Part shown: positions 24,687-32,308 of the stretch, in pieces
Layout: the number at the start of each line of letters is the position of its first letter
Position numbering within the stretch: position 1 is the first letter of the stretch
From: Thermoleophilia bacterium
Lineage (GTDB): Bacteria; Actinomycetota; Thermoleophilia; Gaiellales; JAICJC01
Direction of reading: 5' to 3'
Length of the DNA stretch: 34,012 nt
NCBI GenBank assembly: GCA_025934255.1
Contig: JAICYJ010000032.1
Coordinates: 1-34,012, forward strand
Position numbers and translations under genes: made by a program
Notes under the pieces: model-generated
Told to the model about the DNA's origin: nothing
The model's database searches: none
The model's input: the letters and a program-made list of their open reading frames with translations, nothing else

Positions 24687-25447
24687 CGTCCGGCCGCCGT
24701 GCCTGCCGCGGGGAGGGAGAGCGCCGCGTGCCTGGCCGTGAGCAGCCTGACCAGGATCCACGACGCCGCGGCGTAGAACGCGAGCAGGACGAGCAGCGCC
24801 AGGTCGCTTCCCGGCCAGGAGACGCCCGCGCCCTCGGCCGCCCAGAACGTGCCGAAGGTGGTCAGCAGCAGTCCCACCGCGTACTTCAGGGTGTTCTCCG
24901 GCACCCGGCCGAGCGGCGCGCGGACGCGCAGGCCGACGATCGCGACGACGACGATCGCGGCGACGGCGCCGGCGGCGGCCAGAGGGATGTTTCCCTGGTT
25001 GCTTCCGAACGTGACGACGATGAACGCCACCTCGAGACCTTCCAGCAGGACGCCCTTGAACGCGACGGTGAAGGAGTACCAGTCCATGCTGGCGCGGCTC
25101 GTCTCGCCGGCCGCCGCAGCCTGCGCGGTCTCGCGGCGATAGATCGCCTCCTCGTCGTGCAGCGCCTTGAACCCGCTGGCCCGCAGGATCGCCTTGCGCA
25201 GCCACTGCAGCCCGAACACCAACAGCAGGCCGCCGACCACGACCCGGAGGCCGCGGATCGGGATCACCGTCAACGCCGGCCCCAGCACCAGCACGACCGC
25301 GGCCAGGGCGGCACTCGCAGCCGCCACCCCGAGCAGCGTTGATCGCCAGCCGCGGGAGACGCCGACCGCGAGCACGATCGTGAGCGCCTCCACCCCCTCA
25401 ACGGCGCTGGCCAGGAACGAAGCGAGGAACAGGAAGACGCCGCTCAC
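24683..25447 (-). CDS. COG4280-type membrane protein with two E-G-x-E motifs
   Basis: A 254-residue membrane protein with about seven hydrophobic segments. Two related motifs occur in membrane helices: E17-G-V-E20 in SAVEGVEALTIVLAVG and E136-G-L-E139 in VLLEGLEVAFIVVTFG. They mark an internal duplication, and each resembles the R-E-G-x-x-E iron-binding motif of FTR1 permeases and acidic helices of cation-transporter families. The two halves are joined by a charged cytoplasmic loop (residues of about 85-120). A metal or cation transport role is therefore possible but unproven. The start is GTG. It is followed by an overlapping gene for a small membrane partner. Confidence 0.7.
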   Translation of the reverse strand: MSGVFLFLASFLASAVEGVEALTIVLAVGVSRGWRSTLLGVAAASAALAAVVLVLGPALTVIPIRGLRVVVGGLLLVFGLQWLRKAILRASGFKALHDEEAIYRRETAQAAAAGETSRASMDWYSFTVAFKGVLLEGLEVAFIVVTFGSNQGNIPLAAAGAVAAIVVVAIVGLRVRAPLGRVPENTLKYAVGLLLTTFGTFWAAEGAGVSWPGSDLALLVLLAFYAAASWILVRLLTARHAALSLPAAGTAAGR

Positions 25448-25462
25448 AGCGGCTCAACGTAG

Positions 25463-25596
25463 CACTCAGTCGCTCGCGGTCCGCGCGGGCGTGGTTCGCG
25501 GCCGACACCTCGACCTGGATGCGCCGCGGCGGCCGCTGGCTGTGCGCGGCTCACACCGAGTGGATCGCCGGCGACGCGTTCGGGCGGGTCGGCTGA
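25463..25596 (+). pseudogene. C-terminal remnant of a DUF4440/SnoaL-like (NTF2-fold) gene
   Basis: In one plus-strand frame ending in TGA at 25594-25596 the translation is FAADTSTWMRRGGRWL followed by CAAHTEWIAGDAFGR. This matches the last strands of DUF4440/SnoaL-like proteins, which typically end in a W-V-R-x-D-G-R-W-L-C-x-x-H-T-E stretch. Only about 40 residues are recognisable; there is no start codon or ribosome-binding site, and the upstream sequence belongs to the divergent COG4280-type gene. It is probably the tail of a gene removed by deletion or rearrangement. The match is from memory of the family consensus. Confidence 0.5.
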
Positions 25597-25634
25597 GCAC
25601 CCGAAGCGGGGTCACGCCGCTGTCACAGCCCGGT

Positions 25635-25802
25635 GGCGCAACACGTGCGTCTGGCACCGGCGTTGCACGAATTCCGATAGCAAAACGGGGTCGCCGCCTC
25701 GAAATTCGTAGAATCGGGGCCGGTTTCCTACGAAATTCGTAGAATCGGGCGCAACACCGGTGCCAGGCGCCGGTGTTGCATTTGGAGCCCTTGGGGCCTC
25801 CA
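25635..25802. repeat. Structured intergenic repeat element
   Basis: A 19-bp direct repeat CGAAATTCGTAGAATCGGG occurs at 25700-25718 and 25731-25749; the second copy lies in the palindrome CTACGAAATTCGTAG (25728-25742). GCAACACCGG (25751-25760) and CCGGTGTTGC (25770-25779) form a perfect 10-bp stem with a 9-nt loop. A related, imperfect unit, GCGCAACAC...CTGGCACCGGCGTTGCA, lies at 25636-25667, and TGGAGCCC/GGCCTCCA flank a short loop at 25783-25802. No ORF is convincing. The whole looks like a composite noncoding repeat of the REP/MITE kind. With the gene remnant it accounts for most of the 420-bp gap before the next gene; I see nothing else there. Confidence 0.6.
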
Positions 25803-25867
25803 CTAAAAGGCGATCCCGTGGCACCATGCGTCACCTCACCCACGTCGATCGAAGGACGTCAAGACCG

Positions 25868-26557
25868 ATGGCAGATTCCCTCGTCACCCTGTACCAGGCG
25901 GAGTGGTGCCCCTTCTCCTCGGCGGTCCGCGAGGTGCTGACCGAGCTCGGCATCGATGCCGTCATACGGCAGGTGGAGCCCTGGCCCCAGCAACGCGAGC
26001 GGCTCCGCGAGCTGGCGGGAACAGATCAGATCCCAGTCATGCAGACCGAGGACGGACGGATCCTCCGCGGCACCCGTGAGATCTTCGCCCACCTCCGGGA
26101 GCGCGAGCCGTGGCGATTTGCCGCGGCGCATCGACGACGCTTCGCCGATCACCGCGACGCACGAGAATCCGATGCGGCCGGCAAGCTGCTCGAGTACTTC
26201 AGGGACGCGGGCGAGCTCGAGTCGCGCGAGCCGCGGGAGGCACCGGCCGGCGAGGCGACGGTCGTGAACGTACCCGAAGCGCACAGGTACGAGCTGCTTC
26301 TCGACGGTGAGCGGATCGGGGAGCTGGCTTACCGCCAGCGCAAGGACCGGATCGCGTTCACCCACACCAATGTCAACCCTGCCTACGAGGGCCGGGGGTT
26401 CGGCAGCCGCCTGGCCGAAGCCGCGCTGGCCGAGGCTCGCCGTCAGGGGCTGGCCGTCGTCCCGCTCTGCCCCTTCATCGCCTGGTACATCGAGCAGCAC
26501 CCCGAACACGAGGACCTGGTCGCGGCCGACTACGCGGGCCGGCGCGACGCGTCGTAG
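25868..26557 (+). CDS. Glutaredoxin-like domain fused to GNAT-type acetyltransferase domain
   Basis: A 229-residue two-domain protein. Residues 5-80 look like a glutaredoxin/GST N-terminal domain: LVTLYQAEWCPFSSAVREVL with a monothiol-type C14-P-F-S site, then QIPVMQTEDG with the cis-Pro and ILRGTREIFAHL. Residues 138-225 resemble a small YidJ/Acetyltransf_CG-type GNAT domain: YELLLDGERIGELAY, FTHTNVNPAYEGRGFGSRL (the acetyl-CoA loop) and VPLCPFIAWYIEQHPE. The linker contains a charged helix. This suggests a redox- or glutathione-linked acetyl transfer, but the function is unknown. ATG at 25868 begins just before the glutaredoxin fold; upstream in-frame sequence belongs to the repeat element. 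Confidence 0.82.
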   Translation: MADSLVTLYQAEWCPFSSAVREVLTELGIDAVIRQVEPWPQQRERLRELAGTDQIPVMQTEDGRILRGTREIFAHLREREPWRFAAAHRRRFADHRDARESDAAGKLLEYFRDAGELESREPREAPAGEATVVNVPEAHRYELLLDGERIGELAYRQRKDRIAFTHTNVNPAYEGRGFGSRLAEAALAEARRQGLAVVPLCPFIAWYIEQHPEHEDLVAADYAGRRDAS

Positions 26558-26586
26558 CCACTCACGATGTACCGCAGAAGCGCCGA

Positions 26587-26608
26587 AAGCCGCTCAACCA
26601 AGCGGCTT
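26587..26608 (-). terminator. Hairpin between the GNAT fusion gene and tRNA-Leu, likely terminator
   Basis: AAGCCGCT (26587-26594) and AGCGGCTT (26601-26608) form a perfect 8-bp stem with a 6-nt loop. Read leftward it follows the tRNA-Leu 3' end by 8 bases and is followed by a TTTC run; read rightward it follows the fusion gene by about 30 bases. It could terminate both transcripts. Confidence 0.5.
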
Positions 26609-26616
26609 CCGGGGCA

Positions 26617-26702
<86 letters not shown>

Positions 26703-26717
26703 GAGGGCCGACTGAGT

Positions 26718-26939
26718 CTACAGCAGGAATCCGAGCACAATCCCGTTTGCCGCGAACAGGATCGCCACCAGGACGGTGAGGCGGTTCAGGTTTCGCTCCA
26801 TCACGGCGGTGCCGCCGAAGCTGCTCTGGCCGGGGTTGAACATGCCCGACAGCCCGGCATCCTTGCCGGAGTGCATCAGCACCAGCACGATCAGCAGCCC
26901 CGCCAGGAGCATCTGCGTGAACGAGAACAGGAACGCCAT
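26718..26939 (-). CDS. secG: SecG, preprotein translocase subunit
   Basis: A 73-residue membrane protein with two helices: FTQMLLAGLLIVLVLMHSGKDAGLSGMF forms the first and its loop, followed by RLTVLVAILFAANGIVLGF as the second. The L-x-H-S-G-K-x-A-G-L-S pattern after TM1 is the SecG signature. SecG assists SecYE and SecA in protein export. ATG at 26939 is supported by the normal family length (about 75 residues); an earlier in-frame start would add an Arg-rich segment that overlaps selD. The gap to selD is five bases, so the two are probably co-transcribed. Confidence 0.95.
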   Translation of the reverse strand: MAFLFSFTQMLLAGLLIVLVLMHSGKDAGLSGMFNPGQSSFGGTAVMERNLNRLTVLVAILFAANGIVLGFLL

Positions 26940-26944
26940 GGATC

Positions 26945-27958
26945 TCAGTCTACCAACACGGTTCCGGGCGCCCCGCCGCCCAGCTCGCCCACGACGGGCC
27001 ACCCCAGCCGCTCCGCGTCGGCCGGCGAAACCGCGGCCAGCAGCCCGCCCGACGTCTGCGCGTCACAGGCGATCAGCCGCTCCACCTCGTCCAGGTGCTC
27101 GCCGAACGTCGCGTAGGCGTCCGCGGCCTCCAGGTTGGTGCGGGTGCCGCCGGGAACCACGCCGCTCTCGGCGAGCTCGCGCACGCCCGGTAGCAGCGGC
27201 ACTGCGTCCATCCGCAGCCGCGCCCACGTGCCTGACCCGGCCGCCAGCTCACGGGCGTGCCCGACCAGCCCGAATCCGGTCACGTCGGTGACCGCGCTCG
27301 GCGCAACCTCCCGCAGCTGCGCCGCAGCCCGGTCGTTCAGCGTCGTCATCGACTCCACCGCTGCCTCCACCACGCTCGGCTCTGCCTGCTCCCGCTTGAT
27401 CGCCGTGGCCACGATCCCGGTGCCGATCCGCTTGCTGAACACCAGCACATCGCCCGGCCGGCCGCCCGTGTTCGTCCAGATCCGGTCGGGGTGCGCGAAC
27501 CCGGTCACCGCCATCCCGTACTTGGGCTCGGGGTCGTCGATCGAATGGCCGCCCGCGATCGCCACTCCCGCGGCCTGCGCCACCTCCGCGCCGCCCCGCA
27601 GGATCTCGCCGAGCAGCTCCATCGGCAGCGCCTTCGGGAAGGCCACCACGTTCAGCGCGAACGCCGGCGTCGCACCCATCGCGTAGATGTCGGAGATGGC
27701 GTTGGTGGCGGCGATCCGCCCGAACGTGTGGGGATCGTCGACCAGCGGCGTGAAGAAGTCGATGGTAGTTACCACCGCCAGCTCGTCAGACATGCGCCAG
27801 ACCGCACCGTCGTCCAGCGACTCGTTTCCGACCAGCAGCTGAGGCGGCCGCGGGGCCGCCGGCAGCCCGGCCAGCACCTGTGACAACGAGCCGGCCGGCA
27901 GCTTGCATGCGCAGCCGGCGCCGTGCGAGAGCTCTGTCAGCCGGATCTGGGTCGCCAC
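26945..27958 (-). CDS. selD: Selenide, water dikinase SelD
   Basis: A 337-residue ATP-dependent enzyme that makes selenophosphate from selenide, the selenium donor for selenocysteine and selenouridine. The N-terminal HGAGCACKL has active Cys16 and Lys19, corresponding to Cys17 and Lys20 of E. coli SelD, so this copy uses Cys rather than Sec. DDGAVW, the TTIDFFTPLVDDPHTFGRIAA stretch, AATNAISDIYAMGA and the C-terminal CDAQTSGGLL complete the family pattern. The start is GTG. No selA, selB or selC is in the window, so the fate of the selenophosphate is not visible here. Gene order selD-secG is likely one transcript. Confidence 0.95.
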   Translation of the reverse strand: MATQIRLTELSHGAGCACKLPAGSLSQVLAGLPAAPRPPQLLVGNESLDDGAVWRMSDELAVVTTIDFFTPLVDDPHTFGRIAATNAISDIYAMGATPAFALNVVAFPKALPMELLGEILRGGAEVAQAAGVAIAGGHSIDDPEPKYGMAVTGFAHPDRIWTNTGGRPGDVLVFSKRIGTGIVATAIKREQAEPSVVEAAVESMTTLNDRAAAQLREVAPSAVTDVTGFGLVGHARELAAGSGTWARLRMDAVPLLPGVRELAESGVVPGGTRTNLEAADAYATFGEHLDEVERLIACDAQTSGGLLAAVSPADAERLGWPVVGELGGGAPGTVLVD

Positions 27959-28001
27959 CCGGTAAGCGTACCGGGGCGGGATGCAGCACTATGCTCATGC
28001 C

Positions 28002-28226
28002 ATGGCGGACATCGATCCCGACCGGGCCGCAGAGCGGGTGCAGAAGCTGATCATCGTCGGCGACAACCGGCTCAAGCAGGGCGGCGACGACAAGTACGCG
28101 AAGGCCCGCGGCACGTTCGAGCAGGCCCTGCGCCTGGCCGAGGAGGCCGGCATCGACGAGCGCTTCCGCCCCTTCATCGAACGCCGGCTGGAGAGCATCG
28201 ACGAGCTCGGCCCGGGCGGCGCCTAG
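28002..28226 (+). CDS. Small helical protein, TPR-like
   Basis: A 74-residue, highly charged, all-helical protein without signal peptide or membrane segment. KYAKARGTFEQALRLAEEAG resembles a single TPR-type helix pair, and another amphipathic helix (AERVQKLIIVGDNRLKQG) precedes it. A scaffold or adaptor role would fit, but there is no evidence. ATG at 28002 starts the conserved-looking region; an in-frame ATG at 27981 would add seven residues. It is divergent from selD and converges, with a 4-bp overlap of stops, on the thioredoxin-like gene. Confidence 0.65.
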   Translation: MADIDPDRAAERVQKLIIVGDNRLKQGGDDKYAKARGTFEQALRLAEEAGIDERFRPFIERRLESIDELGPGGA

Positions 28227-28603
28227 GCCAGCAGCTCGGCCAGCTCCGCGCGCTCCGGCGGCCCCGCCCACCGCTGCACCACCTCGCCGCTTGAGTCCAC
28301 GTACAGCACCGTCGGAACCGCCCGCCCATGGTCTCCGGCGCGACCGTGCAGCTCGATCACGATCGCGTCGGCGTGGTGCACCGCGACCGTGGCCGCCAGG
28401 CGGTTCAGGGAGACGCGGCAGGCCGGGCTGGCGGGCGCTGAGTACTGCACGAACGCGCCGCGCGCGGGGAACTCCCGCAGCCCCACGTCGGCCGGATCGA
28501 GCCGGCCGGCCGGCCGCGACGACGGCCTGCGCGTGCGCACGCCGGCGATCAGCGCGGCGCCCGCGCCGAGCCCGCTGACCACCAGCAGTCCGGGTTCAAC
28601 CAT
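28223..28603 (-). CDS. Membrane-anchored thioredoxin-fold protein with a single cysteine
   Basis: A 126-residue protein with an N-terminal hydrophobic helix (residues 5-21) and then a thioredoxin-like domain: GAFVQYSAPASPACRVSLNRL sits where thioredoxins have W-C-x-x-C, and AVPTVLYVDSSG carries the cis-Pro97. Only the second position cysteine (Cys62) is present; the first is Ala/Ser, so it cannot act as a classical dithiol oxidoreductase. A monothiol or structural role at the outer face of the membrane is possible. Its ATG lies inside the end of the glycosyltransferase gene (8-bp overlap), so it belongs to that operon. Confidence 0.75.
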   Translation of the reverse strand: MVEPGLLVVSGLGAGAALIAGVRTRRPSSRPAGRLDPADVGLREFPARGAFVQYSAPASPACRVSLNRLAATVAVHHADAIVIELHGRAGDHGRAVPTVLYVDSSGEVVQRWAGPPERAELAELLA

Positions 28604-29597
28604 CGCCTCCGGAGGTTACCTCCACGAGCAGCTGCTCCACCAGCTCGGCGGAGTGCGCAAGCGAGTGCCGCTGCGCCACCTCCACCGCCGCCGGGCACGG
28701 CACCGGCAGCGCGGCCGCCGCTCGCATCCCCTCGGCGATGGCCGCGACATCGAGCGGATCGACCAGGACGCCGCAGGCATCGGTGACGTACTCCGGCGGT
28801 CCGCCCACCCTGGTCGCCACCACCGGCCGCCCGCTTGCCAGCGCCTCAAGCAGCGCCTGGCCCTGCGGCTCCACCAGGCTGGGCTGGCAGTAGACGTCGC
28901 ACGCGCGGTAGAGCTCAGGCATCCGGCCCGGTTCGACCCGACCCAGGAACGCGACCCGCTCCGGCGCCGCAGCTCGCAGCTCCGCCTCCAGCGGGCCGGC
29001 CCCGGCCACGGTCAGCGTGCCCGAGCCGAGCCGCCCGAAGGCCTCCATCAGCCGGCCCAGATTCTTGCGCTCCGTGAGGCTGCCCGCCACCAGGTAGCGC
29101 GGCCCGTCGCCCTCGAAACGAGGTGAGGGCGCAAAGGTTTCGGTGTCCACCCCGCAGTCGATCACCTCGATCCGCCGGGGATGGCCCGGTACTCGCAGCG
29201 CCAGGTACTCCGACACGCAGATCACCGCCGCGGCACGGCTCACCACCCGGCGCGTCAGCCCGCCCACCAGCGGCACCGTGCCGACGTTGGCGACGTCCTG
29301 CCCGTGCGCCGTGATCACGAACGGCGCACCCGCCGCCATCGCCACCAACCCGGTCGGCACCAGGTAGTGGGCGTAGATCACGTCAGGGTGGTGCCGGCGC
29401 ACCAGCCGGCGCGCGCGCACCAGCAGCTGCAGGTAGGCGAGCGGCGTGCGCAGCCGCCCGCGTGCGCCTGACTCGAGCACGGCCTCGTCCAGCTCGTGGC
29501 CGCGTGCGCGCAACGCCTCGGCCAGACGCTGGACGAACACGCCGTACTCGGGCCGCTCACGGCTGGGGTACATGTTGGAGAGCAGCAGGATCCGCAT
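28596..29597 (-). CDS. GT4-family glycosyltransferase
   Basis: A 333-residue GT-B fold glycosyltransferase. It begins MRILLLSNMYPSRERPEYGVFVQ, a typical GT4 opening, has ITAHGQDV in the acceptor domain, and in the donor domain shows VAGSLTERKNLGRLMEAF and VEPQGQALLEALASGRPVVATRVGG, the E-x7-E nucleotide-sugar-binding motif. It probably transfers a sugar from a nucleotide donor to a lipid, polysaccharide or small molecule at the cytoplasmic membrane. The start shares one base with the lipoprotein stop (TGATG), and the next gene overlaps its end. Donor and acceptor are unknown. Confidence 0.92.
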   Translation of the reverse strand: MRILLLSNMYPSRERPEYGVFVQRLAEALRARGHELDEAVLESGARGRLRTPLAYLQLLVRARRLVRRHHPDVIYAHYLVPTGLVAMAAGAPFVITAHGQDVANVGTVPLVGGLTRRVVSRAAAVICVSEYLALRVPGHPRRIEVIDCGVDTETFAPSPRFEGDGPRYLVAGSLTERKNLGRLMEAFGRLGSGTLTVAGAGPLEAELRAAAPERVAFLGRVEPGRMPELYRACDVYCQPSLVEPQGQALLEALASGRPVVATRVGGPPEYVTDACGVLVDPLDVAAIAEGMRAAAALPVPCPAAVEVAQRHSLAHSAELVEQLLVEVTSGGDG

Positions 29598-30163
29598 CAG
29601 GGCGCGAGCGTTTCGAGCTGCTGCAGCAACGAGGCGCTGGCTTTGGGCCCGGTCAGTGACAGGTAGCTGACCCGCGACCCGTCCTGCAGCAGCCCCATGA
29701 AGGTGGCCGCGGCCATGTGGCAGGCGCAGGCCTGCGGATGCACCACCACGCCGCTGCGGCCGCGGTTGGACTGCGGCTTCTGCGTCGAGACCCCGTAGAC
29801 GGTGTTGGCGTTGGCGCGGAGGTAGTCCAGGTATGCGCGGGCGCCGGCCGCCGAGTCGAACTGCACGGTGCGCGAGACCACGATCTGCAGGTGCTTCGAC
29901 TGGCCCTGGAAAGTGCGCTGAGCAGCGCTTCGGAACCCCCAGCCCGAGAGCTTGTTCGCCACCGCCGGCAGGGCGTCCTGGTGAGCCAGCGACGAGGCGT
30001 CCAGCACCTGGGCGGTGCTGGGCAGGTAGGGCACGGCGGAGGCCGGCAGCACCGCCGGCGGCGGGTCCGAGGAGGAGGGCGCGCCCGACCCGCTGCCGCA
30101 CGCGGACGCCGCCAGCAGAAGGGCCACGAGCGAGGCAAGCGGCATCACACCCGGTCTAGACAT
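29597..30163 (-). CDS. Secreted lipoprotein of unknown function
   Basis: A 188-residue protein with a lipoprotein signal ending in LLLAASAC (lipidated Cys22) and a Ser/Pro-rich linker. The mature domain of about 150 residues has RTVQFDSAAGARAYLDYLRANANTVYGV and HPQACACHMAAATFMGLL; the paired cysteines Cys-x-Cys and the SxG pattern give it a globular look. I do not recognise the family. ATG at 30163 follows GAAAGGG and lies 54 bp from the divergent PotD-like start. It heads the lipoprotein-glycosyltransferase-thioredoxin-like operon, so it probably acts on the outer side of the membrane with them. Confidence 0.75.
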   Translation of the reverse strand: MSRPGVMPLASLVALLLAASACGSGSGAPSSSDPPPAVLPASAVPYLPSTAQVLDASSLAHQDALPAVANKLSGWGFRSAAQRTFQGQSKHLQIVVSRTVQFDSAAGARAYLDYLRANANTVYGVSTQKPQSNRGRSGVVVHPQACACHMAAATFMGLLQDGSRVSYLSLTGPKASASLLQQLETLAP

Positions 30164-30217
30164 CCCTTTCACGGTACCGGTATATTCGCGCACCTGGACA
30201 CCGAACGGAGGGTTCTC
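30164..30217. promoter_or_regulatory. Short divergent promoter region (lipoprotein / PotD-like)
   Basis: A 54-bp gap holding both promoters. TATATT at 30181-30186 could be a -10 element for the rightward operon, and the complementary AATATA region could serve the leftward one. The only palindrome is CCGGTACCGG-like, at about 30171-30180. No operator could be assigned. Confidence 0.3.
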
Positions 30218-31375
30218 ATGCGGTCGATGGATCGACGCGGATTTCTTGCAGGCTCAGCCAGTCTCGGCGCCGGAGTGCTGCTCTCTGGTTGTGGCTCATC
30301 CAGCTCCGGTGGGTCGTCGGCAAGCACGTCGCGCCCGAAGATCGGCCAGGAGCCCGGCAACATGACCATCCTCGAGTGGGACGGCTATCAGGCGGCCGGC
30401 ACCAAGGCCCAGACCACCAAGGGCATCGTCTTCGGCAAGGACTACACCGACGAGTTCGGCGCAAACGGCCTTGCCTACAGCCTCATCACCAACGACAGCC
30501 AGGCGATCGGCAAGGTGCGCACCGGCTCGAAGTTCGACGTGCTGCACCCCTGCGCCGAGAACTTCAAGGACTACGTCGACGGCGGCTTCGTGCAGCCCTG
30601 GGACACCAGCCTGCTGCCCAGCTTCGCCAACCTCAACCCGGCGCTGGTCAAGGGCGGCCAGTTCAACGGCCAGCAGTACGCGATCCCGTGGGACTGGGGA
30701 TACGGCAGCGTCATCTACCGCACCGACATGGTCGACCCGGCCGACGCAACAGGCTGGGAGCTGTTCTGGAACCCGAAGTACAAGGGCCGCATCTCGATGT
30801 GGAACGGCGCCACCACCAACTTCGAGATCGCCGCGCTGAAGCTCGGCTTCCCGGAGATGGACAACCTCAGCAGCGACCAGCTCGACCAGGCCACCCAGTC
30901 GCTGATCGAACAGAAGCCGCTGAACAAGTTCCTCTGGGTCAGCGAGTACACGAACCTGCAGCCGGCGCTCACCAACGGCGACATCTGGATCGCCTACAGC
31001 TGGCAGGACCAGTGGGTGTACGGGCGCGAGCACAAGCCGCCGATCCCGTTCAACTTCATGCAGCCCACCCAGGGCCGGCTTGGCTGGTACTGCGGGTTCA
31101 TGCTCGGCAAGGACACCGCCAACTACTACCACGCGCACAAGTACGTGGAGTCCTATATCAACCACCAGGCCTGCCTGTCCCTGACCAACAACTTCTACTA
31201 CGGCAGCGCCGACGCGACCGTGAAGCTCAGCGAGATCAGCGACCCGCTGCTGGCCAAGTCGCTCTCGATCGGAGATCCCAACGTGCTCTCCGACACCAGC
31301 AAGGTGCACCTGCAGAGCTGGGAGCCGAACGAGATCGCGGTTCAGACCGCCTGGGAGAAGGTCACAGCTGCATAG
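30218..31375 (+). CDS. PotD-like ABC substrate-binding Tat lipoprotein
   Basis: A 385-residue binding protein related to PotD/PotF (spermidine/putrescine) family proteins. The signal has twin arginines (DRRGFLAGSAS, Arg6-Arg7) and the lipobox LLSGC with Cys25, so export is probably through Tat with lipid anchoring. The mature part shows ILEWDGY near its start, KFDVLHPCAENFKDYVDGG, and PWDWGYGSVIYRTD, the pattern of the family. CGGAGGG at 30206-30212 supports the ATG. It opens the PotD-PotB-PotC-GlcG transcription unit. Substrate could be a polyamine or related amine; specificity residues could not be checked. Confidence 0.9.
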   Translation: MRSMDRRGFLAGSASLGAGVLLSGCGSSSSGGSSASTSRPKIGQEPGNMTILEWDGYQAAGTKAQTTKGIVFGKDYTDEFGANGLAYSLITNDSQAIGKVRTGSKFDVLHPCAENFKDYVDGGFVQPWDTSLLPSFANLNPALVKGGQFNGQQYAIPWDWGYGSVIYRTDMVDPADATGWELFWNPKYKGRISMWNGATTNFEIAALKLGFPEMDNLSSDQLDQATQSLIEQKPLNKFLWVSEYTNLQPALTNGDIWIAYSWQDQWVYGREHKPPIPFNFMQPTQGRLGWYCGFMLGKDTANYYHAHKYVESYINHQACLSLTNNFYYGSADATVKLSEISDPLLAKSLSIGDPNVLSDTSKVHLQSWEPNEIAVQTAWEKVTAA

Positions 31376-31402
31376 TGACCACGGCTTCCAGCTGATCAGC
31401 GA

Positions 31403-32308
31403 ATGAGCGCCGTCCGGCCGCGGGCACGTCGTTCGGCGTCGATTCTACGGCCCGGCTCGGGCTTGCTGATACTGCCGCCGGCGGTGTGGGTGCTGGCCGT
31501 CCTGGTTGCGCCGATCGTGCTGATCGGCCTCTACAGCGTCAACCTCAAGACCAACCTGCTGGGCGTGCCGACGGCGTTCTCGACGGCCAACTGGAAGGAC
31601 TTCCTGCCGCCCGGCTCCAACCCGTTCTGGGACCGCTTCAAGATCTCGATGACGATCACGGTGGCGGTGTCGGTGATCACGGTCGTGGCCGCCTACCCGC
31701 TGGCGTACTTCCTGGCCTTCGTCGCCGGCAAGCGGCGCTACGCGCTGCTGATGGTGCTGCTGGCGCCGTTCTTCACGAGCTATCTGCTGCGCGTTATCGC
31801 ATGGCAGGTGATCCTGAACAACCACGGCGTCTTCAACTCGCTGCTGTGGGACCTGGGCCTGCGGCCGCACGGCGACGGCATCCCGTGGCTGATCTACTCG
31901 AAGTTCTCGGTCGGGCTGGTGCTGTTCTACTCGTGGGTGCCGTTCGTGGCGGTGCCGATGTTCGTGGTGCTGGACACGATGGACCGCTCGCTGATCGAGG
32001 CCGCGCACGATCTCGGCGCGTCCCGGCTGACCGCATTTCTGCGCGTCACGTTCCCGCTCAGCATCCCGGGCGTGATCGCGGGCTTCGTGTTCGTGCTGAT
32101 CCCGACCACCGGTGAGTTCATCACGCCGCTGCTGGTCGGCGGGCCCAGCAGCTTCATGTTCGGCAACTCGATCCAGTCCTTCTTCACAGACACTCCCAAC
32201 TGGAACTACGGCGCGGTGCTGGCGCTGTGGCTGGTGGCGGTCGTGCTGGTGATGCTGCTCGTATTCGGGCGCTACCTCAGCACCGATCTCGAGGACGCGG
32301 CGACGTGA
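31403..32308 (+). CDS. PotB-like ABC permease
   Basis: A 301-residue permease with about six membrane segments. After the first helix, a long extracytoplasmic segment (LKTNLLGVPTAFSTANWKDFL) is typical of PotB/PotH. LAPFFTSYLLRVIAW and the EAA loop LIEAAHDLGASRLTAFLRVTFPLSIPGVIAG are clear. The PTTGEFITPLLVGGPSSFMFG sequence near the end is the PotB consensus. It follows the binding-protein gene by 27 bases, and its stop overlaps the next start as GTGA. Confidence 0.93.
   Translation: MSAVRPRARRSASILRPGSGLLILPPAVWVLAVLVAPIVLIGLYSVNLKTNLLGVPTAFSTANWKDFLPPGSNPFWDRFKISMTITVAVSVITVVAAYPLAYFLAFVAGKRRYALLMVLLAPFFTSYLLRVIAWQVILNNHGVFNSLLWDLGLRPHGDGIPWLIYSKFSVGLVLFYSWVPFVAVPMFVVLDTMDRSLIEAAHDLGASRLTAFLRVTFPLSIPGVIAGFVFVLIPTTGEFITPLLVGGPSSFMFGNSIQSFFTDTPNWNYGAVLALWLVAVVLVMLLVFGRYLSTDLEDAAT

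Noticed and set aside
25612..25843. Minus-strand frames across the repeat element
   Set aside because: The translations consist of the repeated palindromic units and Arg/Pro-rich filler; the region is better explained as noncoding repeats.
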